A DNA stretch of 6,342 bases from an uncultured bacterium (GCA_938024025.1 CALJBY010000290.1:1-6342), one strand, 5' to 3'; shown: positions 1-6,339, counted from the first letter of the stretch. The notes: generated by a model from the letters alone, not told the origin. Numbers and translations are program-made.

Positions 1-66
1 TTACAAGCAACAAACCTGCGGGACCTCTATGAGCAGAAAGCATACACCCAAGCAGGAGTAACGACT
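1..66 (+). other. Upstream leader or possible 3' end of a preceding gene
   Basis: This short left edge holds the Shine-Dalgarno AGGAG (54-58) of the first gene. Frame 2 runs open from the window edge to a TAA at 59-61, five nucleotides before the ATG at 67, which is the spacing expected of an upstream operon gene. Frame 1 is also open from the edge and continues into the DUF4177-like reading frame, so an N-terminal extension of that protein cannot be formally excluded. Frame 3 closes with TGA at 30-32. With at most 22 codons visible, no product can be named. Confidence 0.25.
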
Positions 67-324
67 ATGGCAGCCTGGGAATATAAAGTCACCAATCATG
101 TAATGGATGAACTCGAAAAGTGCATAGAATCAAAAAAAACGAGACCGGTAATCTCTTGTGATAATGCGGGCGGCTGTATGGTAAATGACGTATGCGCACT
201 CGGTACAGATACCTTAGCATCTGCCCTCAATGAACTTGGAAAGGAGGGATGGGAACTGCTTAACACCAACTATCACCATGGAGAATTGCTCTGCATCTGG
301 AAAAGGCAAAAGCAAACGCATTGA
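67..324 (+). CDS. Small DUF4177-like protein with clustered cysteines
   Basis: An 85-residue soluble protein with no signal peptide or membrane segment. The N-terminal W4-E-Y-K-V8, the central L54-N-E-L-G-K-E-G-W-E-L64 and the C-terminal L74-L-C-I-W-K-R80 match the layout of the DUF4177 family, small proteins of unknown function built of a beta strand, a helix ending in GWELV, and a closing strand. The insert between the first strand and the helix carries C31, C37 and C43 (CX5CX5C), with C19 and C76 elsewhere. This is more cysteine than I would expect for the family and might bind metal or form disulfides, but that is inference. ATG 67 is chosen because the family usually begins a few residues before WEYKV and because AGGAG lies 8 nt upstream. 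The reading frame is open further upstream, so a longer form is possible. A terminator follows directly, so it ends its own transcription unit. Function unknown. Confidence 0.75.
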   Translation: MAAWEYKVTNHVMDELEKCIESKKTRPVISCDNAGGCMVNDVCALGTDTLASALNELGKEGWELLNTNYHHGELLCIWKRQKQTH

Positions 325-327
325 AAA

Positions 328-355
328 AGTGCGGGAACACCGCGCTCCCTTTTTT
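328..355 (+). terminator. Intrinsic terminator after the DUF4177-like gene
   Basis: Starting 4 nt after the TGA, AGTGCGG (328-334) pairs with CCGCGCT (340-346) around the loop GAACA, giving 7 bp with one G-U pair. It is followed by CCC and a T6 run (350-355). An alternative shorter pairing, GGGA (333-336) with TCCC (346-349), would place the stem directly against the T run, which is the better terminator geometry. Either way it should separate the first gene from rubrerythrin, at least partly. Confidence 0.75.
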
Positions 356-397
356 AATGAAACAGTTTAACACAAAACACTATAAGAGGAGGTTATT

Positions 398-892
398 ATG
401 GGAAGCACATTAGACAATCTTAAGGAAGCCTTTGCAGGAGAATCCCAGGCCAATCGAAAATATCTCGCCTTTGCTAAGAAGGCTGACGAAGAAGGTTTGC
501 CGAAGGCCGCTCGACTTTTTAGAGCTGCTGCTGCTGCAGAAACCGTTCACGCCCACAACCATTTAAATGTCATTGGAGATGTGAAGTCCACCATGGAAAA
601 TCTCAAAGCAGCCTATGAAGGAGAACACCACGAGTTTACCTCCATGTACCCCGAGTTTTTAGAAAAGGCAAAGGCTGAAAGCAATAATGCCGCTCTGCAA
701 ACTTTCCACTGGGCGAATGAAGTTGAAAAAGTCCATGGTGCCCTCTATAAAAAGGCAGCCGAGTCATTAGATTCCCTCACCGATGCCCCCTACTATGTCT
801 GTCAACGCTGTGGCTACACCATTGAGGCACAGGCACCCGACAAGTGTCCCGTATGCGGTGCAGAGAGCAACCTGTTTAACAAAGTTGAATAA
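398..892 (+). CDS. rbr: Rubrerythrin (di-iron peroxidase with C-terminal rubredoxin domain)
   Basis: A cytoplasmic non-haem iron protein that reduces hydrogen peroxide to water in anaerobes, taking electrons through its rubredoxin domain. The 164 residues contain both expected parts. The N-terminal four-helix ferritin-like domain (about 1-125) shows the di-iron ligand pattern E15, E48-X-X-H51, E76-X-X-E79 and E110-X-X-H113. The C-terminal rubredoxin-like domain (about 130-164) has C135-X-X-C138-G and C150-X-X-C153-G, which bind one iron. No ligand is missing and the length is in the range of short rubrerythrins. Translation signals are strong: AGAGGAGG at 385-392 sits 5 nt before the ATG. It has a terminator on each side (328-355 and 896-991), which suggests a monocistronic message, as expected for an abundant stress protein. 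No convincing promoter or PerR box was found in the 42 nt between the upstream terminator and the gene, so read-through or a promoter inside the upstream gene is possible. Confidence 0.97.
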   Translation: MGSTLDNLKEAFAGESQANRKYLAFAKKADEEGLPKAARLFRAAAAAETVHAHNHLNVIGDVKSTMENLKAAYEGEHHEFTSMYPEFLEKAKAESNNAALQTFHWANEVEKVHGALYKKAAESLDSLTDAPYYVCQRCGYTIEAQAPDKCPVCGAESNLFNKVE

Positions 893-895
893 ACG

Positions 896-991
896 CACCT
901 GATCACTTGGCTTAAGGTGTTCCTTTGAACTCCGTTGGTGTACCCCTTGCGTACCTGACAGTTCAGAGCTCCTTAAGCCAGGTGTTTTTTT
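896..991 (+). terminator. Long multi-segment hairpin with T7 tract after rubrerythrin
   Basis: Starting 3 nt after the rubrerythrin stop, about 89 nt fold back on themselves. CACCT (896-900) pairs with AGGTG (980-984), GGCTTAAGG (909-917) with CCTTAAGCC (971-979), CTTTGAACT (923-931) with AGTTCAGAG (960-968), GTTGG (934-938) with CTGAC (955-959), and GTAC (940-943) with GTAC (951-954). The apical loop is CCCTTGC (944-950). I count about 32 pairs with small bulges, then seven T residues (985-991). Hairpin plus T tract is an intrinsic terminator, but simple terminators need only 6-10 bp, so the upper stem is unexplained. It lies 28 nt before the next start codon and could therefore also act as an attenuator or stable 3' RNA. 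Confidence 0.8.
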
Positions 992-1019
992 ACCCAGTAA
1001 CGTTTAAACCGTACGTGCA

Positions 1020-1928
1020 ATGGAAATCCCCCACTACCCCTATTTCAGAGAAATCCGAATTGAAGATAAAAGCATTTTTCAGGATTTTCTTACCAGTTCA
1101 CCACCTGATATTTCTGAATACACCTTTACTAACCTTTTTATCTGGAACTACTACTATCACCTCCTTTGGTGCCTCTGGGATGAGTGTATCTGCCTGTTAG
1201 CGCAGCCTGAAGAAAGTCAACCCTTCTTTTTACCACCCATATGTACTGATAATTTCCAGGACCGCACATATGCGTTTCTGCACCACCTCAAAAGACAGGG
1301 AATCACACCCAGCCTCCGCAGAGTACCGGAATCTCTCGTCAAAAAGTTTCTTGCCAGCGCCGATCATTTAGCAATAATCCCTGACAGAGATAATGCCGAC
1401 TATGTGTACCGTACGCAAGACCTGATACAACTGGAAGGAAACAGGTTTCACCGTAAAAGGAACCACATTAATCAATTCAAAAAGAATCACACCTATCAGT
1501 ACACCTCCCTTTCTTCCGAACTGATTGAATCGTGTCTTGCCCTGGAATCTGAGTGGTGCAATCTCAAACATTGTGAAATGTTTTCCAGCCTTCTCGGCGA
1601 AGAGCGGGCAATTTACGAAGCCCTGCAAAACATGAATGCCCTGGATTTTAAGGGCGGTGTAATTCAAATCAACGAAAAGGTTGAAGCCTTTGCTTTAGGA
1701 GAACAGCTCAATCCCCGGACGGCGGTTATTCACATAGAAAAGGCTAATCCCGCTTTTGACGGCCTCTATCAGCTCATTAACCAGGAGTTTTGTTTCCATG
1801 AGTGGAAAGAGATTCCCTACATCAATCGGGAGCAGGATCTGGGAGAGGAGGGCTTGCGGCAAGCTAAGCTTTCTTACCATCCGCACCATCTGGTCAATAA
1901 GTATAGCGTGACCCTGAAAGACAAGTGA
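1020..1928 (+). CDS. COG4866/DUF2156-family protein (GNAT-like fold)
   Basis: A 302-residue soluble protein related to the C-terminal domain of phosphatidylglycerol lysyltransferases (DUF2156, two GNAT-like folds), here standing alone without the membrane half. Recognisable family blocks are S32-E-Y-T-F-T-N-L-F-I-W-N43 near the N-terminus, a central D-Y-V-Y-R-T-Q-D-L segment followed by H144-R-K-R-N-H-I-N-Q-F-K-K155, and a C-terminal G275-E-E-G-L-R-Q-A-K with S-Y-H-P and N-K-Y closing the chain. The stand-alone COG4866 group has no established substrate; aminoacyl or acyl transfer is implied by fold only. ATG 1020 is the first possible start, because the frame is closed by TAA at 1005-1007 and the N-terminal residues fit the family. 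There is no recognisable Shine-Dalgarno, which is odd beside the strong sites of most of its neighbours. It is the first gene of the tight array that ends at 6119 and is separated from the next gene by 15 nt. Family assignment is firm; function is not known. Confidence 0.88.
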   Translation: MEIPHYPYFREIRIEDKSIFQDFLTSSPPDISEYTFTNLFIWNYYYHLLWCLWDECICLLAQPEESQPFFLPPICTDNFQDRTYAFLHHLKRQGITPSLRRVPESLVKKFLASADHLAIIPDRDNADYVYRTQDLIQLEGNRFHRKRNHINQFKKNHTYQYTSLSSELIESCLALESEWCNLKHCEMFSSLLGEERAIYEALQNMNALDFKGGVIQINEKVEAFALGEQLNPRTAVIHIEKANPAFDGLYQLINQEFCFHEWKEIPYINREQDLGEEGLRQAKLSYHPHHLVNKYSVTLKDK

Positions 1929-1943
1929 ACGGAGGCTTACAAG

Positions 1944-2456
1944 ATGAAATGGACGAAGACTGCCCTTAAAGAACTCGAAAAAGCCCCTGAGTTTGTGCGC
2001 GACATGGCTAAAAAAAAGGTTGAAGGCGTGGTAACGGAAAAGGGGAAAGAAAGTGTTACCCTTAAAGATGTGCAAGACGTTTTTGAGGAATATATGAGCT
2101 TTATGGAATCCGATCCACAAGAGAAGAAGACCACTATCGCCATAGTCCGCTGCGATCGCATTTCAGAGGCCTGTCCCGGTAGTGCATGCCTTCTCTCTTT
2201 GCAGGCACGAAAGGTTAACTTTAAAGCGTATGGGGAAAACGCACAGCTGGTTGCCATGTTCACCTGTGGCGGATGTCCGGGACGCAGAATTTCGAGGCTT
2301 CTCAACAATCTTATAAAAACAGTCAAAGTCGATGTGGTCCATCTTTCCTCGTGTATGACAAAAGACGCCTATCAGCCTCCCTGTCCCCACCGTGAAGCAA
2401 TTGTCACCATGATCGAGAAGAAGGGACTTACGGTAGTTGCAGGAACGCACCATTAA
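1944..2456 (+). CDS. PCP_red-like + CGGC two-domain cysteine protein
   Basis: A 170-residue cytoplasmic protein made of two parts. Residues 1-51 (W3-T-K, A14-P-E-F-V-R19, a G34 turn, then V38-T-L and a last helix) resemble the PCP_red domain, the small module found at the C-terminus of light-independent protochlorophyllide reductase subunit B and also free in non-photosynthetic bacteria. Residues 62-170 are a CGGC-family domain: R69-C-D-R-I, C77-P-G-S-A-C82, F106-T-C108-G-G-C111-P-G-R, V132-H-L-S-S-C137 and P146-C147-P-H-R, ending G161-L-T-V-V-A-G-T-H169. Seven cysteines (70, 77, 82, 108, 111, 137, 147) and several histidines suggest metal or cluster binding, as has been proposed for the family, but no reaction is established. 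Nothing nearby suggests chlorophyll synthesis. GGAGG at 1931-1935 lies 8 nt before the ATG, and the metal-exporting ATPase starts 20 nt downstream, consistent with a role in metal or thiol handling. Confidence 0.88.
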   Translation: MKWTKTALKELEKAPEFVRDMAKKKVEGVVTEKGKESVTLKDVQDVFEEYMSFMESDPQEKKTTIAIVRCDRISEACPGSACLLSLQARKVNFKAYGENAQLVAMFTCGGCPGRRISRLLNNLIKTVKVDVVHLSSCMTKDAYQPPCPHREAIVTMIEKKGLTVVAGTHH

Positions 2457-2476
2457 GAGTATACGCATACCAACCC

Positions 2477-5170
2477 ATGATAAAAGTCACTCGCATAAAA
2501 ATTCCTCTCACACTGAGGGAGGTTGGAGACTGTTTCAACTGTATCGCCCGCTTGAAAGATGATATTTCAAGACTGAAAGGAGTAAAGCGGGTGGAAGCTA
2601 CAGAAGATGCTTCCACTATGCTCATCGAATTTGACTCCGCAATTACCTCGCTTAATGTTATTGAAAATTATGTTTCCCGCCAAGGACAAAAAATAATATC
2701 CCACTATGGTCATGAACACTACACTATAGATGGATTCGATTGCCCCGACTGTGCGCTGAAACTGGAACAGTCCCTCTCAAAAATACCAGGCATAACCTGG
2801 ATTTCAATAAACTATGCTACCTCAAAAATCTGGTTTGAATACGAACCTGAGGAGGTCACCCGTGACCACATCCTTTCAACCATCACCAAAGCGGGTTACC
2901 GCTGCCGAGAGCCTGAAATATCTTCTGTTGCCAGTACGTTTACACAATCTTCATTTGATCTGTCAGGACTCGATTGTCCGGATTGTGCTTCGAAACTACA
3001 AAAAATGATCTCGCAACTGGATGGCGTACACGAAACGCGTGTCAATTTCACACAGGCATCAATGGTAGTGGCCCATGAAGGAACAAGGACCAGCAGGGCA
3101 ACTATCATTACTGCAGTGGAAGAGGCAGGGTATAAAGCCACCATCAGCGGAGCGGAAACTTCTCCCATAAGTATCAGCAGCTTTTCACTGCAAAACAGGA
3201 GGGTCTTCGCCACCATTCTTTCAGGATTCTTTATCCTCCTGGCATCAACCGTCTACTTCTTTAGAAACCTCATCCCACCCTCCCCTCTCTTTCTTGGAAC
3301 ATTTCAGATCACCGTCCCTCACTTCTTCTATCTCTGTGCCATCCTTTCCGGTGGCTATTATGTCGCCCGCAGCGGGTACCATTCTCTTGTCGCCAAAACC
3401 TTTGACATGAATTTCCTCATGAGCACAGCCGTAGTTGGTGCACTGGCAATAGGCGAGTTTGCAGAGGGAGCAATCGTGGTCTTTCTCTTTTCTTTAGGAA
3501 ACGCACTGCAATCATACACCATGGAAAAAGCGCGCAATGCTATACGATCTCTCATGGACCTCACCCCCAAAGAGGCACATTTAAAAAGGGGCGGACGTTT
3601 GCGCACCGTTCCTGTAACGGAACTTGCTCTGGGCGATCTCATTATTGTTAAGCCGGGTGAAAAGGTTGCTGTAGATGGCATCATTATCCAGGGCACCTCT
3701 GCCATTGATGAATCACCTATTACCGGCGAATCACGTCCACGTGATAAACTGATCGGGGACAGGGTATTTGCCGGTTCCCTCAATGGTCCCGGTTCCCTTG
3801 ATGTCAAGGTAGAGAAGCTTGCAGAAGATTCAACACTTTCCCGTATCATTTATCTGGTGGAGGAAGCACAGGCGCAAAAGGCACCATCGCAAAACTTCGT
3901 AGATTCCTTTTCCCGCATATACACACCCCTCGTATTAGTTGGTGCAGTAGCGGTATCGGTTATTCCCCCAGTCGCTTTTTCACTGCCTTTCACAGAATCG
4001 TTTTACCGCGGTCTCATGCTCCTGGTTATCTCCTGTCCCTGTGCACTGGTGATATCAACACCCGTCTCTATAGTCTCCGCCATCGCCTGTGCATCAAGAA
4101 AAGGAGTGCTCATTAAGGGTGGTGCCTATCTTGAGGAAATGGGTGGTATCAGGGCAATTGCTTTTGATAAAACAGGAACGCTCACTCGCAGCCAGTTTGA
4201 CGTCACTGACGTAGTAGCCATCACTTCTAACAGCACCGACGATATTCTGACTGCTGCCGCATCCCTGGAAATGAAGTCGGAACATCCCCTTGCACAGGCA
4301 ATTGTCCGAAAGGCAGAAAAGAATCGCCTTTCCTTAACTGAACCCCTCGACCTTGTAACCCATCCGGGAAAGGGATTGCAGGGTACCATTGATGGTCACA
4401 CCGTCCTCATCGGAAATCGCTCTTTCCTTCAGGATAAGGGCATTACCACTACTCCCTATGAGCCTGACATTGAGCGACTTGAAAATGAGGGGAAAACCAC
4501 TATACTTCTCCATCACAATACCCTGCGTGGAATTATTGCCCTTGCTGATACCCCCAGAAAAGAGGCACAGTCCTGCATTACGGCACTGAGATGCGAGGGT
4601 ATTAAACACATTATGATGCTTACCGGTGATAATGAACGGGTTGCTGCTGCCATTGCGAAACAACTTACCATTGACAGTTTCCAATCAGGGCTGCTCCCTG
4701 AGGAAAAAGTTGCTTCCATAAGACACCTCCTCTTCAAACATAAAAAAATAGCCATGGTGGGAGATGGTATCAATGATGCACCTGCACTGGCTGTTTCGTC
4801 TGTCGGCATAGCCATGGGAGCGGCCGGGACCGACGCCGCTATCGAGGCCGCTGATGTAGCCCTTATGTCAGATGATCTTCTTAAGCTTCCTTTCCTCGTT
4901 CACCTCTCACGGAAGACGCTCGCCACAGTTAAAACCAACATTGCCTTTTCTCTTATAGTCAAAGCAGCCTTCATTACGGTGGTACTATTAGGAATGGCAA
5001 ATTTATGGATGGCCGTCGCTGCTGATATGGGGACTTCACTCATCGTCACCCTCTATGGCATGCGGTTAGTGGCAACCAGATGGAACAGACTCTCGACTGC
5101 CATCGCCACTGAAACGAACAGTTGTTTAAAACAACCCACAAGCTCCTGCGGGTGCGGACAAAACCATTAA
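2477..5170 (+). CDS. zntA: P1B-2 type Zn/Cd/Pb-exporting ATPase with three HMA domains
   Basis: An inner-membrane pump that uses ATP to expel Zn2+, Cd2+ or Pb2+ from the cytoplasm. Three N-terminal heavy-metal-associated domains (about 5-70, 81-142, 158-220) each carry D-C-X-X-C (C19/C22, C89/C92, C167/C170), the acidic form typical of zinc-group pumps. The first is divergent in sequence. Eight membrane segments follow (about 243-262, 278-300, a pair within 310-345, 482-505, 512-535, 818-842, 843-866). The actuator loop has T416-G-E-S419. The ion site in helix 6 is C520-P-C522, with K829 in helix 7 and D850-M-G852 in helix 8, the P1B-2 signature that separates this group from copper pumps. 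Catalytic motifs are D564-K-T-G-T (phosphorylated Asp), H603-P604, T716-G-D-N and G762-D-G-I-N-D. At 897 residues it is long for the class, because of the extra HMA domain and a tail with C883, C891, C893 and H897. The start lacks a good Shine-Dalgarno. No regulator of the MerR or ArsR type is visible. cadA would be an equally valid name. Confidence 0.96.
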   Translation: MIKVTRIKIPLTLREVGDCFNCIARLKDDISRLKGVKRVEATEDASTMLIEFDSAITSLNVIENYVSRQGQKIISHYGHEHYTIDGFDCPDCALKLEQSLSKIPGITWISINYATSKIWFEYEPEEVTRDHILSTITKAGYRCREPEISSVASTFTQSSFDLSGLDCPDCASKLQKMISQLDGVHETRVNFTQASMVVAHEGTRTSRATIITAVEEAGYKATISGAETSPISISSFSLQNRRVFATILSGFFILLASTVYFFRNLIPPSPLFLGTFQITVPHFFYLCAILSGGYYVARSGYHSLVAKTFDMNFLMSTAVVGALAIGEFAEGAIVVFLFSLGNALQSYTMEKARNAIRSLMDLTPKEAHLKRGGRLRTVPVTELALGDLIIVKPGEKVAVDGIIIQGTSAIDESPITGESRPRDKLIGDRVFAGSLNGPGSLDVKVEKLAEDSTLSRIIYLVEEAQAQKAPSQNFVDSFSRIYTPLVLVGAVAVSVIPPVAFSLPFTESFYRGLMLLVISCPCALVISTPVSIVSAIACASRKGVLIKGGAYLEEMGGIRAIAFDKTGTLTRSQFDVTDVVAITSNSTDDILTAAASLEMKSEHPLAQAIVRKAEKNRLSLTEPLDLVTHPGKGLQGTIDGHTVLIGNRSFLQDKGITTTPYEPDIERLENEGKTTILLHHNTLRGIIALADTPRKEAQSCITALRCEGIKHIMMLTGDNERVAAAIAKQLTIDSFQSGLLPEEKVASIRHLLFKHKKIAMVGDGINDAPALAVSSVGIAMGAAGTDAAIEAADVALMSDDLLKLPFLVHLSRKTLATVKTNIAFSLIVKAAFITVVLLGMANLWMAVAADMGTSLIVTLYGMRLVATRWNRLSTAIATETNSCLKQPTSSCGCGQNH

Positions 5171-5180
5171 AGGAGAAACC

Positions 5181-6119
5181 ATGCAACACCTTACACTTGG
5201 CTATCTCTCAACCATGTATCACACCTCCCATATTATTAAGGCTGAGCAGTGGATTGAGCAAGAGATGACCATAACCTCTGCATGGAAACTCTTTCCGACA
5301 GGTCCTGCTATGCTTGAAGCCTTTGCAAACGGCACTATTGACATAGGATACATCGGCCTCCCCCCTGCCATGATAGGGATTGCAAAAGGGTTACCCATTA
5401 TCTGTATTGCTGGAGGACATACGGAGGGCACGGTAATGATAGCTCCTCCGAGTTTTGACTCATGTGATGAGCGTGTAAGCATTGATCAGGTTCTCATGCA
5501 ATTTGAAGGCAAGAAGCTCGGCACACCTACGAAAGGATCAATCCACGATGTCATAATCCGCAATCTCATTGAAGAGAAGAAGGTAAACATAGAAATTACA
5601 AATTTCAGCTGGGCTGATCTCATTCCCGAAGCCCTTGAAAAGGGAACACTGGCGGCGGCAGTGGGGACCCCTCCCCTGGCAGTCATCAGTAAAAAGGAAT
5701 GTGCCACTAAAATCGTCATACCTCCTTCCCTGCTTTGGCCGTATAACCCGAGCTATGGCATTGTGGTGAGAAAAGAACTCTTTAAGAATACCGGTGTTTT
5801 AGAAAATTTTCTGCTGCTCCATGAAAGAGCCTCCAATCTCATCAGGGAACAACCCCTCGAGGCAGCTGCCATCGTTGCAAACGAGATTAAGGTAGTTGAC
5901 AGTGATTTCATCATGGACGTATTTTCTATCTCACCCAAGTACTGTGCATCACTGCCCGAGCCCTATAGAGCCTCCACCATGAAATTCATACCGGTCCTTA
6001 CCCGTCTCGGCTACATCACGAAGTCCCTTACGGCAGATGAGGTTTTTGACCTCTCAATCGTAACAGCAGTCCATCCCGGACAAGAACACTATTCTCACCC
6101 CGGTCGACTTGCACCCTAA
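5181..6119 (+). CDS. NMT1/SsuA-like substrate-binding-fold protein, no signal peptide
   Basis: A 312-residue protein with the type-2 periplasmic-binding-protein fold, close in pattern to nitrate/sulfonate/taurine receptors (NMT1/SsuA/NrtA). Visible marks are the opening strand L4-T-L-G-Y-L-S10, A43-M-L-E-A-F-A-N-G51 leading to D54-I-G-Y-I-G-L-P-P62 (ligand-loop region), G110-K-K-L-G-T-P-T-K-G-S120, a later helix A151-L-E-K-G, and R197-K-E-L-F. The first strand of the fold begins at residue 4, so there is no signal peptide or lipobox. Upstream, the frame is closed by TAA at 5127-5129 with no ATG, GTG or TTG between, so a signal cannot have been missed by start choice. AGGAG (5171-5175) lies 5 nt before the ATG. 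No permease or ATPase subunit follows. It may therefore be a cytoplasmic binder, sensor or enzyme, as the same fold is reused in MqnA/MqnD and THI5-type proteins. The tail has H298, H303 and H306, which could bind metal. It follows the metal pump by 10 nt. Confidence 0.88.
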   Translation: MQHLTLGYLSTMYHTSHIIKAEQWIEQEMTITSAWKLFPTGPAMLEAFANGTIDIGYIGLPPAMIGIAKGLPIICIAGGHTEGTVMIAPPSFDSCDERVSIDQVLMQFEGKKLGTPTKGSIHDVIIRNLIEEKKVNIEITNFSWADLIPEALEKGTLAAAVGTPPLAVISKKECATKIVIPPSLLWPYNPSYGIVVRKELFKNTGVLENFLLLHERASNLIREQPLEAAAIVANEIKVVDSDFIMDVFSISPKYCASLPEPYRASTMKFIPVLTRLGYITKSLTADEVFDLSIVTAVHPGQEHYSHPGRLAP

Positions 6120-6127
6120 AACACTTA

Positions 6128-6179
6128 CCTTTTACCACCACTCTCTTGACCGTATCCTATACCCAGAAGCCGTAAAAGG
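6128..6179. repeat. Perfect 8-bp inverted repeat with a wide loop
   Basis: CCTTTTAC (6128-6135) is exactly repeated in reverse complement as GTAAAAGG (6172-6179), separated by 36 nt. It begins 8 nt after the stop of the last gene. There is no T tract after the right arm, so it is not a typical intrinsic terminator, and the wide loop makes a stable hairpin doubtful. It may be chance. Confidence 0.3.
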
Positions 6180-6202
6180 GGATGGTGCTATATAGTGAAT
6201 TA

Positions 6203-6223
6203 CCCCGCAGCAGAGCTGCGAGG
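6203..6223. repeat. GC-rich hairpin
   Basis: CGCAGC (6206-6211) pairs with GCTGCG (6215-6220) across the 3-nt loop AGA. After one mismatch (C6205/A6221), CC (6203-6204) pairs with GG (6222-6223). The motif has the look of a small dispersed REP-type hairpin whose outer arm has decayed. No T tract follows, so it is not a classical terminator. Other genomic copies would be needed to call it a repeat family. Confidence 0.55.
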
Positions 6224-6235
6224 CATCAAATACAA

Positions 6236-6339
6236 AAAAGATAGCTTGCGTTTCCCCTCACCCCATCCCTCTCCCCAGCGGGGAGAGGGGAAGGGTGAGG
6301 GGGCAGATAGCGGTGAGAAAAATTGTTAAGCTACCTTTT
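6236..6339. mobile_element. Possible small non-autonomous element around the palindrome
   Basis: AAAAGATAGCTT (6236-6247) is repeated in inverted form as AAGCTACCTTTT (6328-6339), 11 of 12 positions matching, and encloses the 49-bp palindrome. This is the form of a MITE-like element of about 104 bp with short terminal inverted repeats. AGATAGC also recurs as a 7-bp direct repeat (6239-6245 and 6305-6311), which competes with the first reading. No flanking target duplication can be checked because the window ends 3 nt later. Without other copies this stays tentative. Confidence 0.3.
6254..6302. repeat. 49-bp symmetrical GC-rich palindrome of dispersed-repeat type
   Basis: CCCCTCACCC (6254-6263) pairs with GGGTGAGGGG (6293-6302), and CCCTCTCCCC (6267-6276) pairs with GGGGAGAGGG (6280-6289). 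The two stems are separated by a 3 x 3 internal loop (6264-6266 against 6290-6292), and the apical loop is AGC (6277-6279), so the layout is 10-3-10-3-10-3-10. The pyrimidine-rich left arm and purine-rich right arm match a palindrome known to recur in intergenic regions of many bacteria. No T tract lies on either strand, so it is unlikely to be a standard terminator. Confidence 0.85.

Noticed and set aside
381..386. TATAAG as a -10 promoter element for rubrerythrin
   Set aside because: It lies 11 nt from the ATG and directly abuts the Shine-Dalgarno, so transcription would start after the ribosome-binding site.
896..991. Integron attC site or known riboswitch
   Set aside because: The arms lack the conserved attC core ends, no cassette or integrase is present, and no riboswitch core motif was recognised.
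950..1015. Pairing of CGTAC (950-954) with GTACG (1011-1015) as an alternative antiterminator
   Set aside because: Only five bases can pair, against a much more stable local hairpin, so it is most likely chance.
925..1200. A 91-codon open frame overlapping the hairpin and the start of the COG4866 gene
   Set aside because: It lies in another frame, begins inside the structured hairpin, resembles no family, and conflicts with the well-supported gene at 1020.
1950..2096. Chlorophyll or bacteriochlorophyll biosynthesis function for the PCP_red-like part
   Set aside because: Only the small domain is present. The nitrogenase-like catalytic part and any tetrapyrrole genes are absent.
2477..5170. 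Copper-exporting (CopA-like) ATPase
   Set aside because: The helix 7 lysine and helix 8 D-M-G, with D-C-X-X-C metal domains, fit the zinc/cadmium/lead group rather than the copper group.
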